Source: Methanomassiliicoccaceae archaeon UBA367 (GTDB taxonomy: Archaea > Thermoplasmatota > Thermoplasmata > Methanomassiliicoccales > Methanomethylophilaceae). From it: a stretch of DNA of 6,662 nucleotides. Under the pieces are notes generated by a model. It had not been told where the DNA came from. It saw only the letters and a program-made list of their open reading frames with translations, and made no database searches. The position numbers were made by a program, and so were the translations under genes. Numbering within the stretch: the stretch's first letter is position 1; every line of letters begins with the position of its first letter. The stretch is from the NCBI GenBank assembly GCA_002506255.1, contig DAXF01000040.1, positions 1,776 through 8,437 on the forward strand. The letters are read 5' to 3'. This document shows, piece by piece, positions 1 to 5,706 of this stretch.

Positions 1-621
1 ATGATGCGCACCGGAAGGCTGCCTCAGATGCCGGTCTATCTGGACGGTATGATATGGGAGGCCACGGCCATACATACGGCATATCCTGAGTTCCTCAACA
101 GCAGCCTGAAGACCCAGATATTCCAGCAGAATGAGAATCCCTTCCTATCCCCCATATTCCGCAGGGTCGAGACCTCTGCCATGAGGGAGGAGATATGCCA
201 TTCGCCCGATCCGTGCATAGTCCTCGCTACCAGCGGTATGATGACCGGCGGGCCGGTCATGGAGTACTTCAAGGAATGGGCAGACAATCCGTTGAATTGG
301 CTCTTGTTCGTCGGATATCAGAGCGAAGGTTCGACCGGAAGGATGATCCAGCGCGGCAGGAAGGACATCACCGTCCACGACAGAGGCAAGAACATAAAAC
401 TGGACGTAAAGATGAACATCGAGACAGTGGACGGTTTTTCAGGTCACTCCGACCGGAGACAGCTGATGAAGTACATATCCACCATGGAGCCCAGGCCCAC
501 CAAGGTCATAATCGGGCACGGGGAGGATAGAAAATGTATGGACCTCGCCTCTTCCCTGTATCAGAAATACAGGATAGAGACGAAGGCCCCTTTGAATTTG
601 GAGACAATAAGGCTGAAGTGA
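1..621 (+). CDS. aCPSF1/FttA-type beta-CASP ribonuclease (C-terminal part, 5' truncated by window)
   Basis: This is the C-terminal 206 residues of an archaeal CPSF-like metallo-beta-lactamase/beta-CASP nuclease. The family cleaves nascent RNA and drives factor-dependent transcription termination in archaea. Visible are the beta-CASP segment PVYLDGMIWEAT (11-22 of the fragment), the ATSGMMTGGP block (77-86), the LFVGYQSEGSTGRMIQ block (102-117), and the late metal/catalytic motifs FSGHSD (His149) and IGHGE (His173). The fragment ends IRLK and TGA, as family members do. The N-terminal KH domains and the main HxHxDH metal site lie outside the window, so the ATG at position 1 is an internal Met, not the start. 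The stop codon directly abuts the stop of the convergent gene. The family is secure; the exact orthologue is very likely but only about a third of the protein is visible. Confidence 0.93.
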   Translation: MMRTGRLPQMPVYLDGMIWEATAIHTAYPEFLNSSLKTQIFQQNENPFLSPIFRRVETSAMREEICHSPDPCIVLATSGMMTGGPVMEYFKEWADNPLNWLLFVGYQSEGSTGRMIQRGRKDITVHDRGKNIKLDVKMNIETVDGFSGHSDRRQLMKYISTMEPRPTKVIIGHGEDRKCMDLASSLYQKYRIETKAPLNLETIRLK

Positions 622-894
622 TCAGTCCTCTTTGTCGTCGCTGTCGCAGCTGCATCCGCAGCCACAGGACGATTCATCGTCCTCGTCATCGAAGTCCTCG
701 CCCAGGAGGTACCTTATGATCTCGAGCTCGTTGCATATGGCGTCGGTGAGGTACGACAGGGATCCGTCGGATACGAAGCTGCACCTGCGGCAGTCGCCGT
801 CGCGGCATATGAGGTTGTTGATCATGCAGCGCATCTCTTCGGGGTCCAGGTAGGCGAACTTTGCTTCAACTTCGGGCACATCGATGGTTTTCAT
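622..894 (-). CDS. Small acidic cysteine-rich protein, hypothetical (possible metal binder)
   Basis: This 90-residue protein is one I do not recognise. It has nine cysteines: Cys23, Cys30, Cys35 and Cys38 in the N-terminal half (pattern C-x6-C-x4-C-x2-C), Cys54 in a predicted helix, and a C-terminal CGCGCSC cluster (77-83) flanked by Asp/Glu runs (66-74 and 84-90). There is no signal peptide or membrane segment, so it should be cytoplasmic. The clustered thiols and acidic tail suggest binding of a soft or transition metal (Zn, Ni, Cu or Fe-S), which is inference. The ATG at 894 is chosen over the in-frame TTG at 900 because a TATA-like element lies about 28 nt upstream, as expected for a leaderless transcript. 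Rubrerythrin lies 66 bp upstream on the same strand, making a redox or metal-homeostasis link plausible. Its stop abuts that of the aCPSF1-type gene. Confidence 0.8.
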   Translation of the reverse strand: MKTIDVPEVEAKFAYLDPEEMRCMINNLICRDGDCRRCSFVSDGSLSYLTDAICNELEIIRYLLGEDFDDEDDESSCGCGCSCDSDDKED

Positions 895-918
895 GTTCAA
901 TGCATAAGCTGATGCAGG

Positions 919-925
919 ATAAAAA
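919..925 (-). promoter_or_regulatory. TATA box of the Cys-rich gene
   Basis: TTTTTAT on the minus strand is centred about 28 nt upstream of the ATG at 894. This is the archaeal TATA-to-start distance expected for a leaderless mRNA. The same T-run could also end the rubrerythrin transcript. Confidence 0.5.
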
Positions 926-934
926 GAGAATAGG

Positions 935-952
935 TCCCACCATGAGGTGGGA
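935..952 (-). terminator. 7-bp hairpin between rubrerythrin and the Cys-rich gene (terminator or operator)
   Basis: There is a perfect 7-bp inverted repeat, TCCCACC / GGTGGGA, with a 4-nt loop. It starts 8 nt past the rubrerythrin stop and is followed about 10 nt later by five T residues on the minus strand, so it can act as a 3'-end structure for rubrerythrin. It also lies just upstream of the TATA box of the Cys-rich gene, so an operator is an equal alternative. The sequence alone does not decide between them. Confidence 0.45.
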
Positions 953-960
953 AACAGGTT

Positions 961-1509
961 TCACCAATTCTGAGCCCTGACTTCAAAGTATGCCTGCGGG
1001 TGCTTGCAGGCAGGGCACTCCTTCGGGGCCTTCTTCGCCACATGTATGTACCCGCAGTTGCGGCATTTCCACATGACAACCTCGTCCCTCTCGAAAACAA
1101 GTCCGTTCTCGATGTTGCTCAGGAGCTTCAGGTATCTCTCCTCATGCAGCTTCTCGATGCTGCCGACGCTCTCGAAGGCCTTGGCTATGTCCACGAAACC
1201 CTCTTCCCTGGCGACCTTGGCGAAATCTGAGTACATGGTCGTCCATTCATAGTTCTCCCCGGCCGCAGCATCCTTCAGGTTCTGGATGGTCATGGGAACT
1301 CCTCCGCCGTGGAGTTCCTTGAACCAGAGCTTGGCGTGCTCCTTCTCGTTCTCGGCGGTCTCCATGAATATCTCTGCGATCTGCTCGTAGCCTTCCTTCT
1401 TGGCCTGAGAGGCGTAGTATGTGTATTTCGTCCTGGCCTGACTCTCTCCAGAGAAGGCCTCCATGAGATTCTTCTCTGTCTTGCTTCCTTTAAGCTGCTT
1501 AGCAGTCAT
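961..1509 (-). CDS. rbr: Rubrerythrin
   Basis: Rubrerythrin is a cytoplasmic non-heme diiron peroxidase that reduces H2O2 to water with electrons from NAD(P)H via rubredoxin-type carriers, a standard defence of anaerobes. The 182-residue protein has the full two-domain layout. The ferritin-like four-helix domain carries the diiron ligands Glu22 (SGESQAR), Glu55 and His58 (ENEKEH), Glu85 and Glu88 (GENYEW), and Glu119 and His122 (EKLH). The C-terminal rubredoxin domain has Cys149-x2-Cys152 and Cys165-x2-Cys168. No ligand is missing and the length is typical. The ATG at 1509 is chosen because AGGTGA lies 5 nt upstream; the upstream in-frame GTG at 1518 falls inside that Shine-Dalgarno and is unlikely to be used. 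The gene sits 74 bp downstream of the TPR gene on the same strand with its own TATA box, and near a divergently read catalase. Confidence 0.97.
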   Translation of the reverse strand: MTAKQLKGSKTEKNLMEAFSGESQARTKYTYYASQAKKEGYEQIAEIFMETAENEKEHAKLWFKELHGGGVPMTIQNLKDAAAGENYEWTTMYSDFAKVAREEGFVDIAKAFESVGSIEKLHEERYLKLLSNIENGLVFERDEVVMWKCRNCGYIHVAKKAPKECPACKHPQAYFEVRAQNW

Positions 1510-1514
1510 CTGAT

Positions 1515-1520
1515 TCACCT
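1515..1520 (-). promoter_or_regulatory. Shine-Dalgarno of rubrerythrin
   Basis: AGGTGA on the minus strand lies 5 nt before the ATG at 1509 and matches the anti-Shine-Dalgarno of 16S rRNA. It decides the start codon and indicates a leadered mRNA, unlike most genes in this window. Confidence 0.75.
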
Positions 1521-1540
1521 AGCGTCTGAATGCCCTTCGC

Positions 1541-1553
1541 TATTATTTATTTA
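1541..1553 (-). promoter_or_regulatory. TATA box of rubrerythrin
   Basis: The AT-only stretch TAAATAAATAATA on the minus strand is the best TATA candidate in the gap. Its distance predicts transcription starting near 1520, a leader of roughly 12 nt that just includes the Shine-Dalgarno sequence. Confidence 0.6.
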
Positions 1554-1583
1554 CAGCGTTAAATCGTGTCCAGTGCACGAAGA

Positions 1584-2213
1584 TCATCTTCTTCTGAAGA
1601 AACGGCGCTTCTTCTTCGGCGTCCCGTCGGGATTGAAACGTCTTTCCATGAGCTGTATGAGCGCCTTCTGAGCTTTGGTATCTGAAGGGTCATAGGAGAG
1701 AATAGCCTCCAGCTGCTCCTTCGCATCCTCAGGCCGGTCCATGTCCCCGGCCAGAAGATAGGCGTAATTCATCCTGCAGTCGGAGTTCCTCGGTTCCAGG
1801 GCTATCGCTTTCAGATAGAACTCCTCTGCCCTGTCGAAGTCAACCAGCTGCAGCTTGCAGAATATCGCATAGCTGTTCATGAGGTCCGCATCCTCGGGAC
1901 AGTGCTCAACGAGGTATCGGTAATGTTTGTCACACTCTTCTACGTTCTTCCTCTTGTCCTTCAGTACCGTGACGAGCGCTTTCCTGGCATCATGGTTGTC
2001 CGGTTCCAGGTCCAATATGATGTCAAGCTGCATCATACCATAGGATCTGCTGTCGGACCCGTACACCAGGATCTCTGCCAGGAGCAGACGGGGCTTTGTG
2101 TTGTGCGGGTCCTTCTCCAAATAGGACTCCAGTGTGGCCACTGCGCCTTTGATGTTTCCGCTGTCCCTTTGCCGCTTGGCTTTGGACATCGCTTCGTAAG
2201 CCTCATCCGCCAT
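1584..2213 (-). CDS. TPR-repeat protein
   Basis: This soluble 209-residue protein is built of about five tetratricopeptide-like helix pairs (roughly residues 6-37, 40-72, 75-108, 109-142 and 144-177). TPR signatures include the ATLESYLEKDPHN, AEEFYLKAIALEPRN and AKEQLEAILSYDPSD segments. TPR arrays are protein-binding scaffolds; the partner is unknown. The C-terminus is a strongly basic tail, KKKRRFFRRR (200-209), which could contact nucleic acid or ribosomes (inference). No signal peptide or membrane segment is seen. The ATG at 2213 is preferred over the upstream GTG at 2234 because a TATAA element is centred about 28 nt before it, so the GTG would lie outside the transcript. It is divergent from catalase and precedes rubrerythrin, so a role linked to oxidative stress is possible but rests on position only. 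Confidence 0.85.
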   Translation of the reverse strand: MADEAYEAMSKAKRQRDSGNIKGAVATLESYLEKDPHNTKPRLLLAEILVYGSDSRSYGMMQLDIILDLEPDNHDARKALVTVLKDKRKNVEECDKHYRYLVEHCPEDADLMNSYAIFCKLQLVDFDRAEEFYLKAIALEPRNSDCRMNYAYLLAGDMDRPEDAKEQLEAILSYDPSDTKAQKALIQLMERRFNPDGTPKKKRRFFRRR

Positions 2214-2237
2214 GTTGCCAGATATAGCGTCCACGGG

Positions 2238-2247
2238 TTATAATTTT
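2238..2247 (-). promoter_or_regulatory. TATA box of the TPR gene (core palindromic, may also serve catalase)
   Basis: AAAATTATAA on the minus strand is centred about 28 nt upstream of the ATG at 2213, which fits a leaderless transcript. Its core TTATAA (2238-2243) is self-complementary and could also direct plus-strand transcription from about 2268. That would give catalase a roughly 34-nt leader that includes its Shine-Dalgarno. Confidence 0.5.
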
Positions 2248-2252
2248 CCATT

Positions 2253-2264
2253 CAGAAGCTTCTG
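2253..2264. promoter_or_regulatory. Perfect 12-bp palindrome between divergent TPR and catalase promoters (candidate operator)
   Basis: CAGAAGCTTCTG is identical to its reverse complement. It lies between the two TATA-like elements, about 5 bp from one and 8 bp from the other, in an 88-bp divergent spacer. The geometry is that of a dimeric regulator site able to control both genes. No regulator gene is visible in the window, so this is a candidate only. Confidence 0.45.
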
Positions 2265-2272
2265 GTGATTTC

Positions 2273-2280
2273 TTTTTATA
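2273..2280 (+). promoter_or_regulatory. TATA-like element upstream of catalase
   Basis: TTTTTATA is centred about 25 nt before the catalase ATG. If used as a TATA box it would start transcription at about the ATG and leave the strong Shine-Dalgarno untranscribed, so either this box or the upstream TTATAA is the working one. Confidence 0.4.
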
Positions 2281-2285
2281 GGGAT

Positions 2286-2293
2286 AAGGAGGT
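2286..2293 (+). promoter_or_regulatory. Strong Shine-Dalgarno of catalase
   Basis: AAGGAGGT lies 8 nt before the ATG at 2302 and is the strongest ribosome-binding site in the window. It fixes the catalase start and implies a leadered mRNA. Confidence 0.8.
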
Positions 2294-2301
2294 CCGAATC
2301 C

Positions 2302-3813
2302 ATGAATGACAGGAGACCTCTTACAAGCAAGAACGGAGCCCCCGTTCCGGACAACGACAACGCTCTGACCGCAGGGCCCAGAGGCCCGATGATGCTTCAG
2401 GACGCATGGTTCCTGGAGAAGATGGCCCATTTCGATCGGGAGGTCATACCCGAGAGAAGGATGCATGCCAAGGGGTCGGGTGCCTTCGGGACATTCACAG
2501 TGACGCAAGACGTCACTAAGTACACTAAGGCGAAGGTTTTCTCCGAGATCGGTAAGAAGACAGACGTGTTCGTAAGGTTCTCCACCGTTGCCGGGGAGAG
2601 GGGAGCCGCGGATGCTGAGAGAGATATACGCGGATTCGCCGTGAAGTTCTACACCGAGGACGGGAATTGGGATCTCGTGGGGAACAACACTCCAGTGTTC
2701 TTCCTAAGGGACCCTCTGAGATTCCCGGACCTCAATCATGCGATAAAGAGGGACCCCAGGACGAACATGAGGTCTATGCAGAGCAACTGGGACTTCTGGA
2801 CCCTTCTCCCTGAGGCCCTGCATCAGGTCACCATAGTAATGTCCGACAGGGGCATTCCCGCAAGCTATCGCCACATGCACGGCTTCGGCAGCCACACCTT
2901 CAGCCTTTACAACGAAGAAGGGGAGCGTGTGTGGGTCAAGTTCCACTTTAGGACCCAGCAGGGGATAAAGAACCTGACGGACCAGGAAGCCGAGGAGGTC
3001 GTCGGAAAGGACAGGGAGAGCCACCAGAGCGATCTCTATAATGCGATAGAGAGGGGCGAATTCCCTAAGTGGACTCTCTATTTCCAGATAATGACAGAGG
3101 AGCAGGCCAGGAACCACAGGGAGAATCCCTTCGACATAACAAAGGTGTGGAGCTACAAGGAGTACCCCCGCATCGAGGTCGGCGTAATGGAGCTGAATCG
3201 CAACCCTGATAATTATTTCGCTCAGGTGGAGCAGGCAGCATTCAACCCTGCCCACCTAGTCCCGGGAATAGGCCTCTCGCCCGACAAGCTGCTCCAGGGA
3301 AGGCTCTTCTCCTACGGGGATGCGCAGAGGTACCGTCTCGGTGTGAATCATGATCTGATACCTGTAAATGCCCCAAAGGTACCGGTTCACGCATACCACC
3401 GCGACGGCCAGATGCGTGTCGATGGTAATTACGGATCAGTCCTCTCCTATACGCCAAACAGCTACGGGGAGTGGCTGGACCAGCCAGACCATAGAGAGCC
3501 CTCTCTGCCGCTGGAAGGAGATATGGACCGTTATGAGCCGAAGGAGGACCCCACTGACGACTGCTTCTACCAGCCCGGGAATCTGTACCGCCTCATAACC
3601 GAGGAGAAGAAGGCCCTTCTTATAGAGAACACTGCAAGGAACATGGGGCCGGTGACAGAGAACATAAAGTATCGCCATGCGGCCCACTGCTATCTAGCGG
3701 ACAAGGACTATGGGCAGCGCATCGCCAAGGCCATGTCCCTGAATATGGAGGAGGTCATCCGTCTCTCCAAGCTCAGTCATGCGGACCGCATGAAGGCGAC
3801 GAGCTCAGTATGA
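2302..3813 (+). CDS. katA: Monofunctional heme catalase (small-subunit type)
   Basis: Catalase dismutates H2O2 to water and O2 using heme b, in the cytoplasm. The 503-residue protein has the usual small-subunit length and every key residue: distal His55 in the [12 protein letters not shown] motif, distal Asn128 in [12 protein letters not shown], and proximal heme ligand Tyr338 in [14 protein letters not shown] with Arg334 beside it. The spacings of 73 (His to Asn) and 283 (His to Tyr) match those of beef-liver catalase. The N-terminal sequence and length suggest the small-subunit, NADPH-binding clade common in bacteria. There is no signal peptide. The start is fixed by the AAGGAGGT site 8 nt upstream. 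The stop overlaps the start of the DUF454 gene as ATGA. In methanogens catalase is patchily distributed and may have come from bacteria. It needs heme, whose source in this organism cannot be seen here. Confidence 0.98.
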   Translation: MNDRRPLTSKNGAPVPDNDNALTAGPRGPMMLQDAWFLEKMAHFDREVIPERRMHAKGSGAFGTFTVTQDVTKYTKAKVFSEIGKKTDVFVRFSTVAGERGAADAERDIRGFAVKFYTEDGNWDLVGNNTPVFFLRDPLRFPDLNHAIKRDPRTNMRSMQSNWDFWTLLPEALHQVTIVMSDRGIPASYRHMHGFGSHTFSLYNEEGERVWVKFHFRTQQGIKNLTDQEAEEVVGKDRESHQSDLYNAIERGEFPKWTLYFQIMTEEQARNHRENPFDITKVWSYKEYPRIEVGVMELNRNPDNYFAQVEQAAFNPAHLVPGIGLSPDKLLQGRLFSYGDAQRYRLGVNHDLIPVNAPKVPVHAYHRDGQMRVDGNYGSVLSYTPNSYGEWLDQPDHREPSLPLEGDMDRYEPKEDPTDDCFYQPGNLYRLITEEKKALLIENTARNMGPVTENIKYRHAAHCYLADKDYGQRIAKAMSLNMEEVIRLSKLSHADRMKATSSV

Positions 3814-4202
3814 ACAGGGCGAAACGTACGGCGCTGGTCGCGGCAGGGTCCGTCGCAATGGTGATAGGGGGCATCGGGGTTGTGCTCCCGGTACTCCCTA
3901 CCACCCCATTCGTCATAGTTGCGGCGCTGTGCTTCAGTACCAGCAGTCCCAGGATGTATGGTTGGATCACCCGCAACCGCTATTTCGGCGAGTACATAGA
4001 GAATTACAGGGAAGGAAAGGGAGTGTCCCGCAGGACGAAGGCGTACGCTCTGATATTCCTGTGGTCGATGCTGATAATCTCCGGCATCATAATGAGGAAC
4101 GAGATCGCTCTGTTGGTTCTTCCTGTCGTGGGAGCGGCGGTCTCGGCTCACATACTTCTGTTGAAGAACAGGGCCGTGTCCTGTGCAGAGCAGCCTCAGT
4201 GA
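3810..4202 (+). CDS. DUF454 (YbaN-like) membrane protein
   Basis: This 130-residue membrane protein belongs to the DUF454/YbaN family, whose function is unknown. The family signature is clear: the [17 protein letters not shown] block (26-42) followed by [29 protein letters not shown] (46-73). Four hydrophobic segments are visible (about 8-28, 29-43, 78-95 and 98-118), with a basic N-terminus and a hydrophilic loop between the second and third. The ATG overlaps the catalase TGA by 4 bp (ATGA) and has no good ribosome-binding site of its own, so it is probably translated by coupling to catalase on one mRNA. The pairing suggests a job tied to catalase, such as heme supply or membrane stress, which is inference only. 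The cysteine-containing tail after the last membrane segment is short. Confidence 0.88.
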   Translation: MNRAKRTALVAAGSVAMVIGGIGVVLPVLPTTPFVIVAALCFSTSSPRMYGWITRNRYFGEYIENYREGKGVSRRTKAYALIFLWSMLIISGIIMRNEIALLVLPVVGAAVSAHILLLKNRAVSCAEQPQ

Positions 4203-4220
4203 GGCGGAGCTTTGCGAAGC

Positions 4221-4227
4221 ATAATAA
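4221..4227 (+). promoter_or_regulatory. TATA box of the DUF2188 gene
   Basis: ATAATAA is centred about 29 nt before the ATG at 4253, giving a leaderless transcript. A second AT-rich stretch, TTAAATA (4244-4250), sits only 2 nt before the ATG and would start transcription inside the gene, so it is less likely to be the promoter. Confidence 0.4.
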
Positions 4228-4252
4228 GCTCACTACGATATACTTAAATACC

Positions 4253-4507
4253 ATGGCAGCCGAAGAGCCTAAAACTGAGAAGAAGCCAGCCGAGAAAGAG
4301 GAATCTGGGACTTCACGCAAGAGAAGGCAGGTCGTGTCCACTCATCCCGACGGAGGATGGCAGGTCAAGCCCGAAGGTGCGCCCATAGCCACGAAGCGAT
4401 TCAAGACCAAGGCAGAGGCGGATGAGTACGCCAAGACCCTTGCGGCCAAGCAGGGAACGTCTGTCGTTCGTAAGAAGAAGGACGGGAAGCTGCAGAAGAA
4501 GCTCTGA
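4253..4507 (+). CDS. DUF2188 small lysine-rich protein
   Basis: This 84-residue protein has a charged, probably disordered N-terminus rich in Lys and Glu (1-26), then a DUF2188 domain (27-84). The domain signature is visible as VVSTHPDGGWQVKPEGAP, followed by the TKAEADEYAKTLAAKQGTSVVR helix and strand and a terminal basic KKKDGKLQKKL. The domain is small and common in bacteria and archaea, and its function is not established. The strong positive charge would allow nucleic-acid binding (inference). The same frame is open far upstream, but that part lies out of frame within the DUF454 gene. The ATG at 4253 gives a complete domain and sits at a proper distance from a TATA-like element. It lies 50 bp after DUF454 and 44 bp before HMG-CoA reductase, which has its own TATA box. 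Confidence 0.85.
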   Translation: MAAEEPKTEKKPAEKEESGTSRKRRQVVSTHPDGGWQVKPEGAPIATKRFKTKAEADEYAKTLAAKQGTSVVRKKKDGKLQKKL

Positions 4508-4522
4508 ATCTTGAAGGCAACC

Positions 4523-4530
4523 TATATTTA
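4523..4530 (+). promoter_or_regulatory. TATA box of HMG-CoA reductase
   Basis: TATATTTA is centred about 25 nt upstream of the ATG at 4552. No Shine-Dalgarno is present in between, so the mRNA is probably leaderless. Confidence 0.6.
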
Positions 4531-4551
4531 CGCTTCGCAACATGAGATTGC

Positions 4552-5706
4552 ATGGTCGACCGAAAGGGGCTGAAGAACAGAGGGCGCAGCCGCGCCGATG
4601 TGGATGACAGGCGCAAAGCGGTATCTGATCTCACGGAGACGAAGCTGGAGGCGATAGGGGATTATTCCTTCGATCCGGAAATGGCCTCCAAGAACATAGA
4701 GAACATGATAGGTGTCACCCAGGTCCCTCTGGGATTCGCAGGCCCGGTCGTTATCAGGGGAGACTACGCGGGAGGTCCGTTCCTCGTTCCCATGGCCACC
4801 ACGGAGGGTGCTTTGGTAGCCTCTGTCTCCAGGGGCATGTCAGTCATATCCGAATCGGGCGGAGCCAGGACCAAGGTGCTGTCGGACGCTATGACCCGGG
4901 CCCCCGTCTTCAGGACCGAGGGCATAGACCATTCCGTGAAAGTCGTCAATTGGATATGCGAGAATTCCGAGACGATAGATGATGCCGTTTCCGCCACCAC
5001 GAAGCACGGCAAGCTCCTGACAATAGAACCCTTCCCCAACGGCAGGAACCTTTTCCTCAGGTTCTCCTATGATACAGGGGATGCCATGGGGATGAATATG
5101 GCGACCATAGCAACAGAGGCGGTGTGCAGGCTCATCGAGAAGGAGACGGGGGCCGTCATGGTATCCGTCTCAGGCAATATGTGCACCGACAAGAAGCCAG
5201 CGGCGATAAATGCGATAAACGGACGCGGGAAAGTAGTCCTGGCCGAGGCGATCATACCCGGTGCTCTCGTGGAGTCGAAGCTTCACACCACGGCCGCATC
5301 CATAACAGAGACGAACATCAGGAAGAATCTTATCGGCAGTGCCATGGCGGGCAGCATGGGATTCAATGCCCATGCGGCGAATATGGCCGCCGCCGTATAC
5401 ATAGCCACTGGGCAGGACCCCGCTCACGTGGTGGAGGCCAGTCTGTGCATGACCACCTGCGAGGATGTCGAAGGTGACCTTTACATCGCGATAAGGATGC
5501 CGGCTGTGGAGGTCGGCACCGTCGGAGGCGGGACAAGGCTCCCTGCACAGTCGGAAGCGCTGGAGATCATGGGCTGCAAAGGGGACGGCAAGGCCAGGAA
5601 GTTTGCCGAGATAGTCGCCGCTATGGTTCTGGCCGGTGAGCTGTCCACTTTGGCCGCTCAGGCGGCCGGGCAACTGGGCAGCGCCCACAAGGATCTTGGG
5701 CGTTAA
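4552..5706 (+). CDS. hmgA: HMG-CoA reductase, class I archaeal type (NADPH)
   Basis: This enzyme reduces (S)-HMG-CoA to mevalonate with two NADPH. It is the committed step of the mevalonate pathway that feeds archaeal isoprenoid membrane lipids. The 384-residue soluble protein corresponds to the catalytic domain only, as usual in archaea. Class I motifs are all present: ENMIGVTQVPLGFAGP (50-65), catalytic Glu85 in ATTEGALVAS, the NADP-binding DAMGMN (177-182), catalytic Asp213 and Lys214 in SGNMCTDKKPAAIN, Asp289 in GQD, GTVGGGT (322-328), and the catalytic His379 near the C-terminus in the archaeal ending SAHKDLGR. The class II ENVIG-type variant seen in some archaea is not what is found here. 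The start is supported by a TATA box about 25 nt upstream. Its TAA stop overlaps the stop of the convergent nitrilase-like gene. Confidence 0.97.
   Translation: MVDRKGLKNRGRSRADVDDRRKAVSDLTETKLEAIGDYSFDPEMASKNIENMIGVTQVPLGFAGPVVIRGDYAGGPFLVPMATTEGALVASVSRGMSVISESGGARTKVLSDAMTRAPVFRTEGIDHSVKVVNWICENSETIDDAVSATTKHGKLLTIEPFPNGRNLFLRFSYDTGDAMGMNMATIATEAVCRLIEKETGAVMVSVSGNMCTDKKPAAINAINGRGKVVLAEAIIPGALVESKLHTTAASITETNIRKNLIGSAMAGSMGFNAHAANMAAAVYIATGQDPAHVVEASLCMTTCEDVEGDLYIAIRMPAVEVGTVGGGTRLPAQSEALEIMGCKGDGKARKFAEIVAAMVLAGELSTLAAQAAGQLGSAHKDLGR

Noticed and set aside
898..900. In-frame TTG as the start of the Cys-rich protein (two residues longer)
   Set aside because: ATG at 894 is a better codon at the right distance from the TATA-like element.
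1516..1518. In-frame GTG as the start of rubrerythrin (three residues longer)
   Set aside because: It lies inside the AGGTGA Shine-Dalgarno that serves the ATG at 1509.
1589..1601. 13-nt near-palindrome TTCTTCTGAAGAA as a second copy of the catalase-TPR operator
   Set aside because: It falls in the final Phe-Phe-Arg-Arg codons of the TPR gene, and its half-site order differs from CAGAAGCTTCTG; it is explained by codon content.
2232..2234. In-frame GTG as the start of the TPR protein (seven residues longer)
   Set aside because: It lies only a few bases from the TATA box and so would be upstream of the expected transcription start.
2704..3255. 183-codon open frame antisense to catalase
   Set aside because: It is the reverse-strand shadow of a gene with full catalase motifs and has no recognisable domain or start signals.
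4193..4205. GCCTCAGTGAGGC hairpin at the end of the DUF454 gene as a terminator
   Set aside because: The stem is short, mostly coding, and no T-run follows it.
3929..4252. Long upstream extension of the DUF2188 reading frame across the DUF454 gene
   Set aside because: That part is the out-of-frame shadow of DUF454; its composition is not protein-like and the domain begins after the ATG at 4253.
5170..5688. 172-codon open frame antisense to HMG-CoA reductase
   Set aside because: It is a shadow of a strongly conserved enzyme gene in high-GC DNA with no domain of its own.
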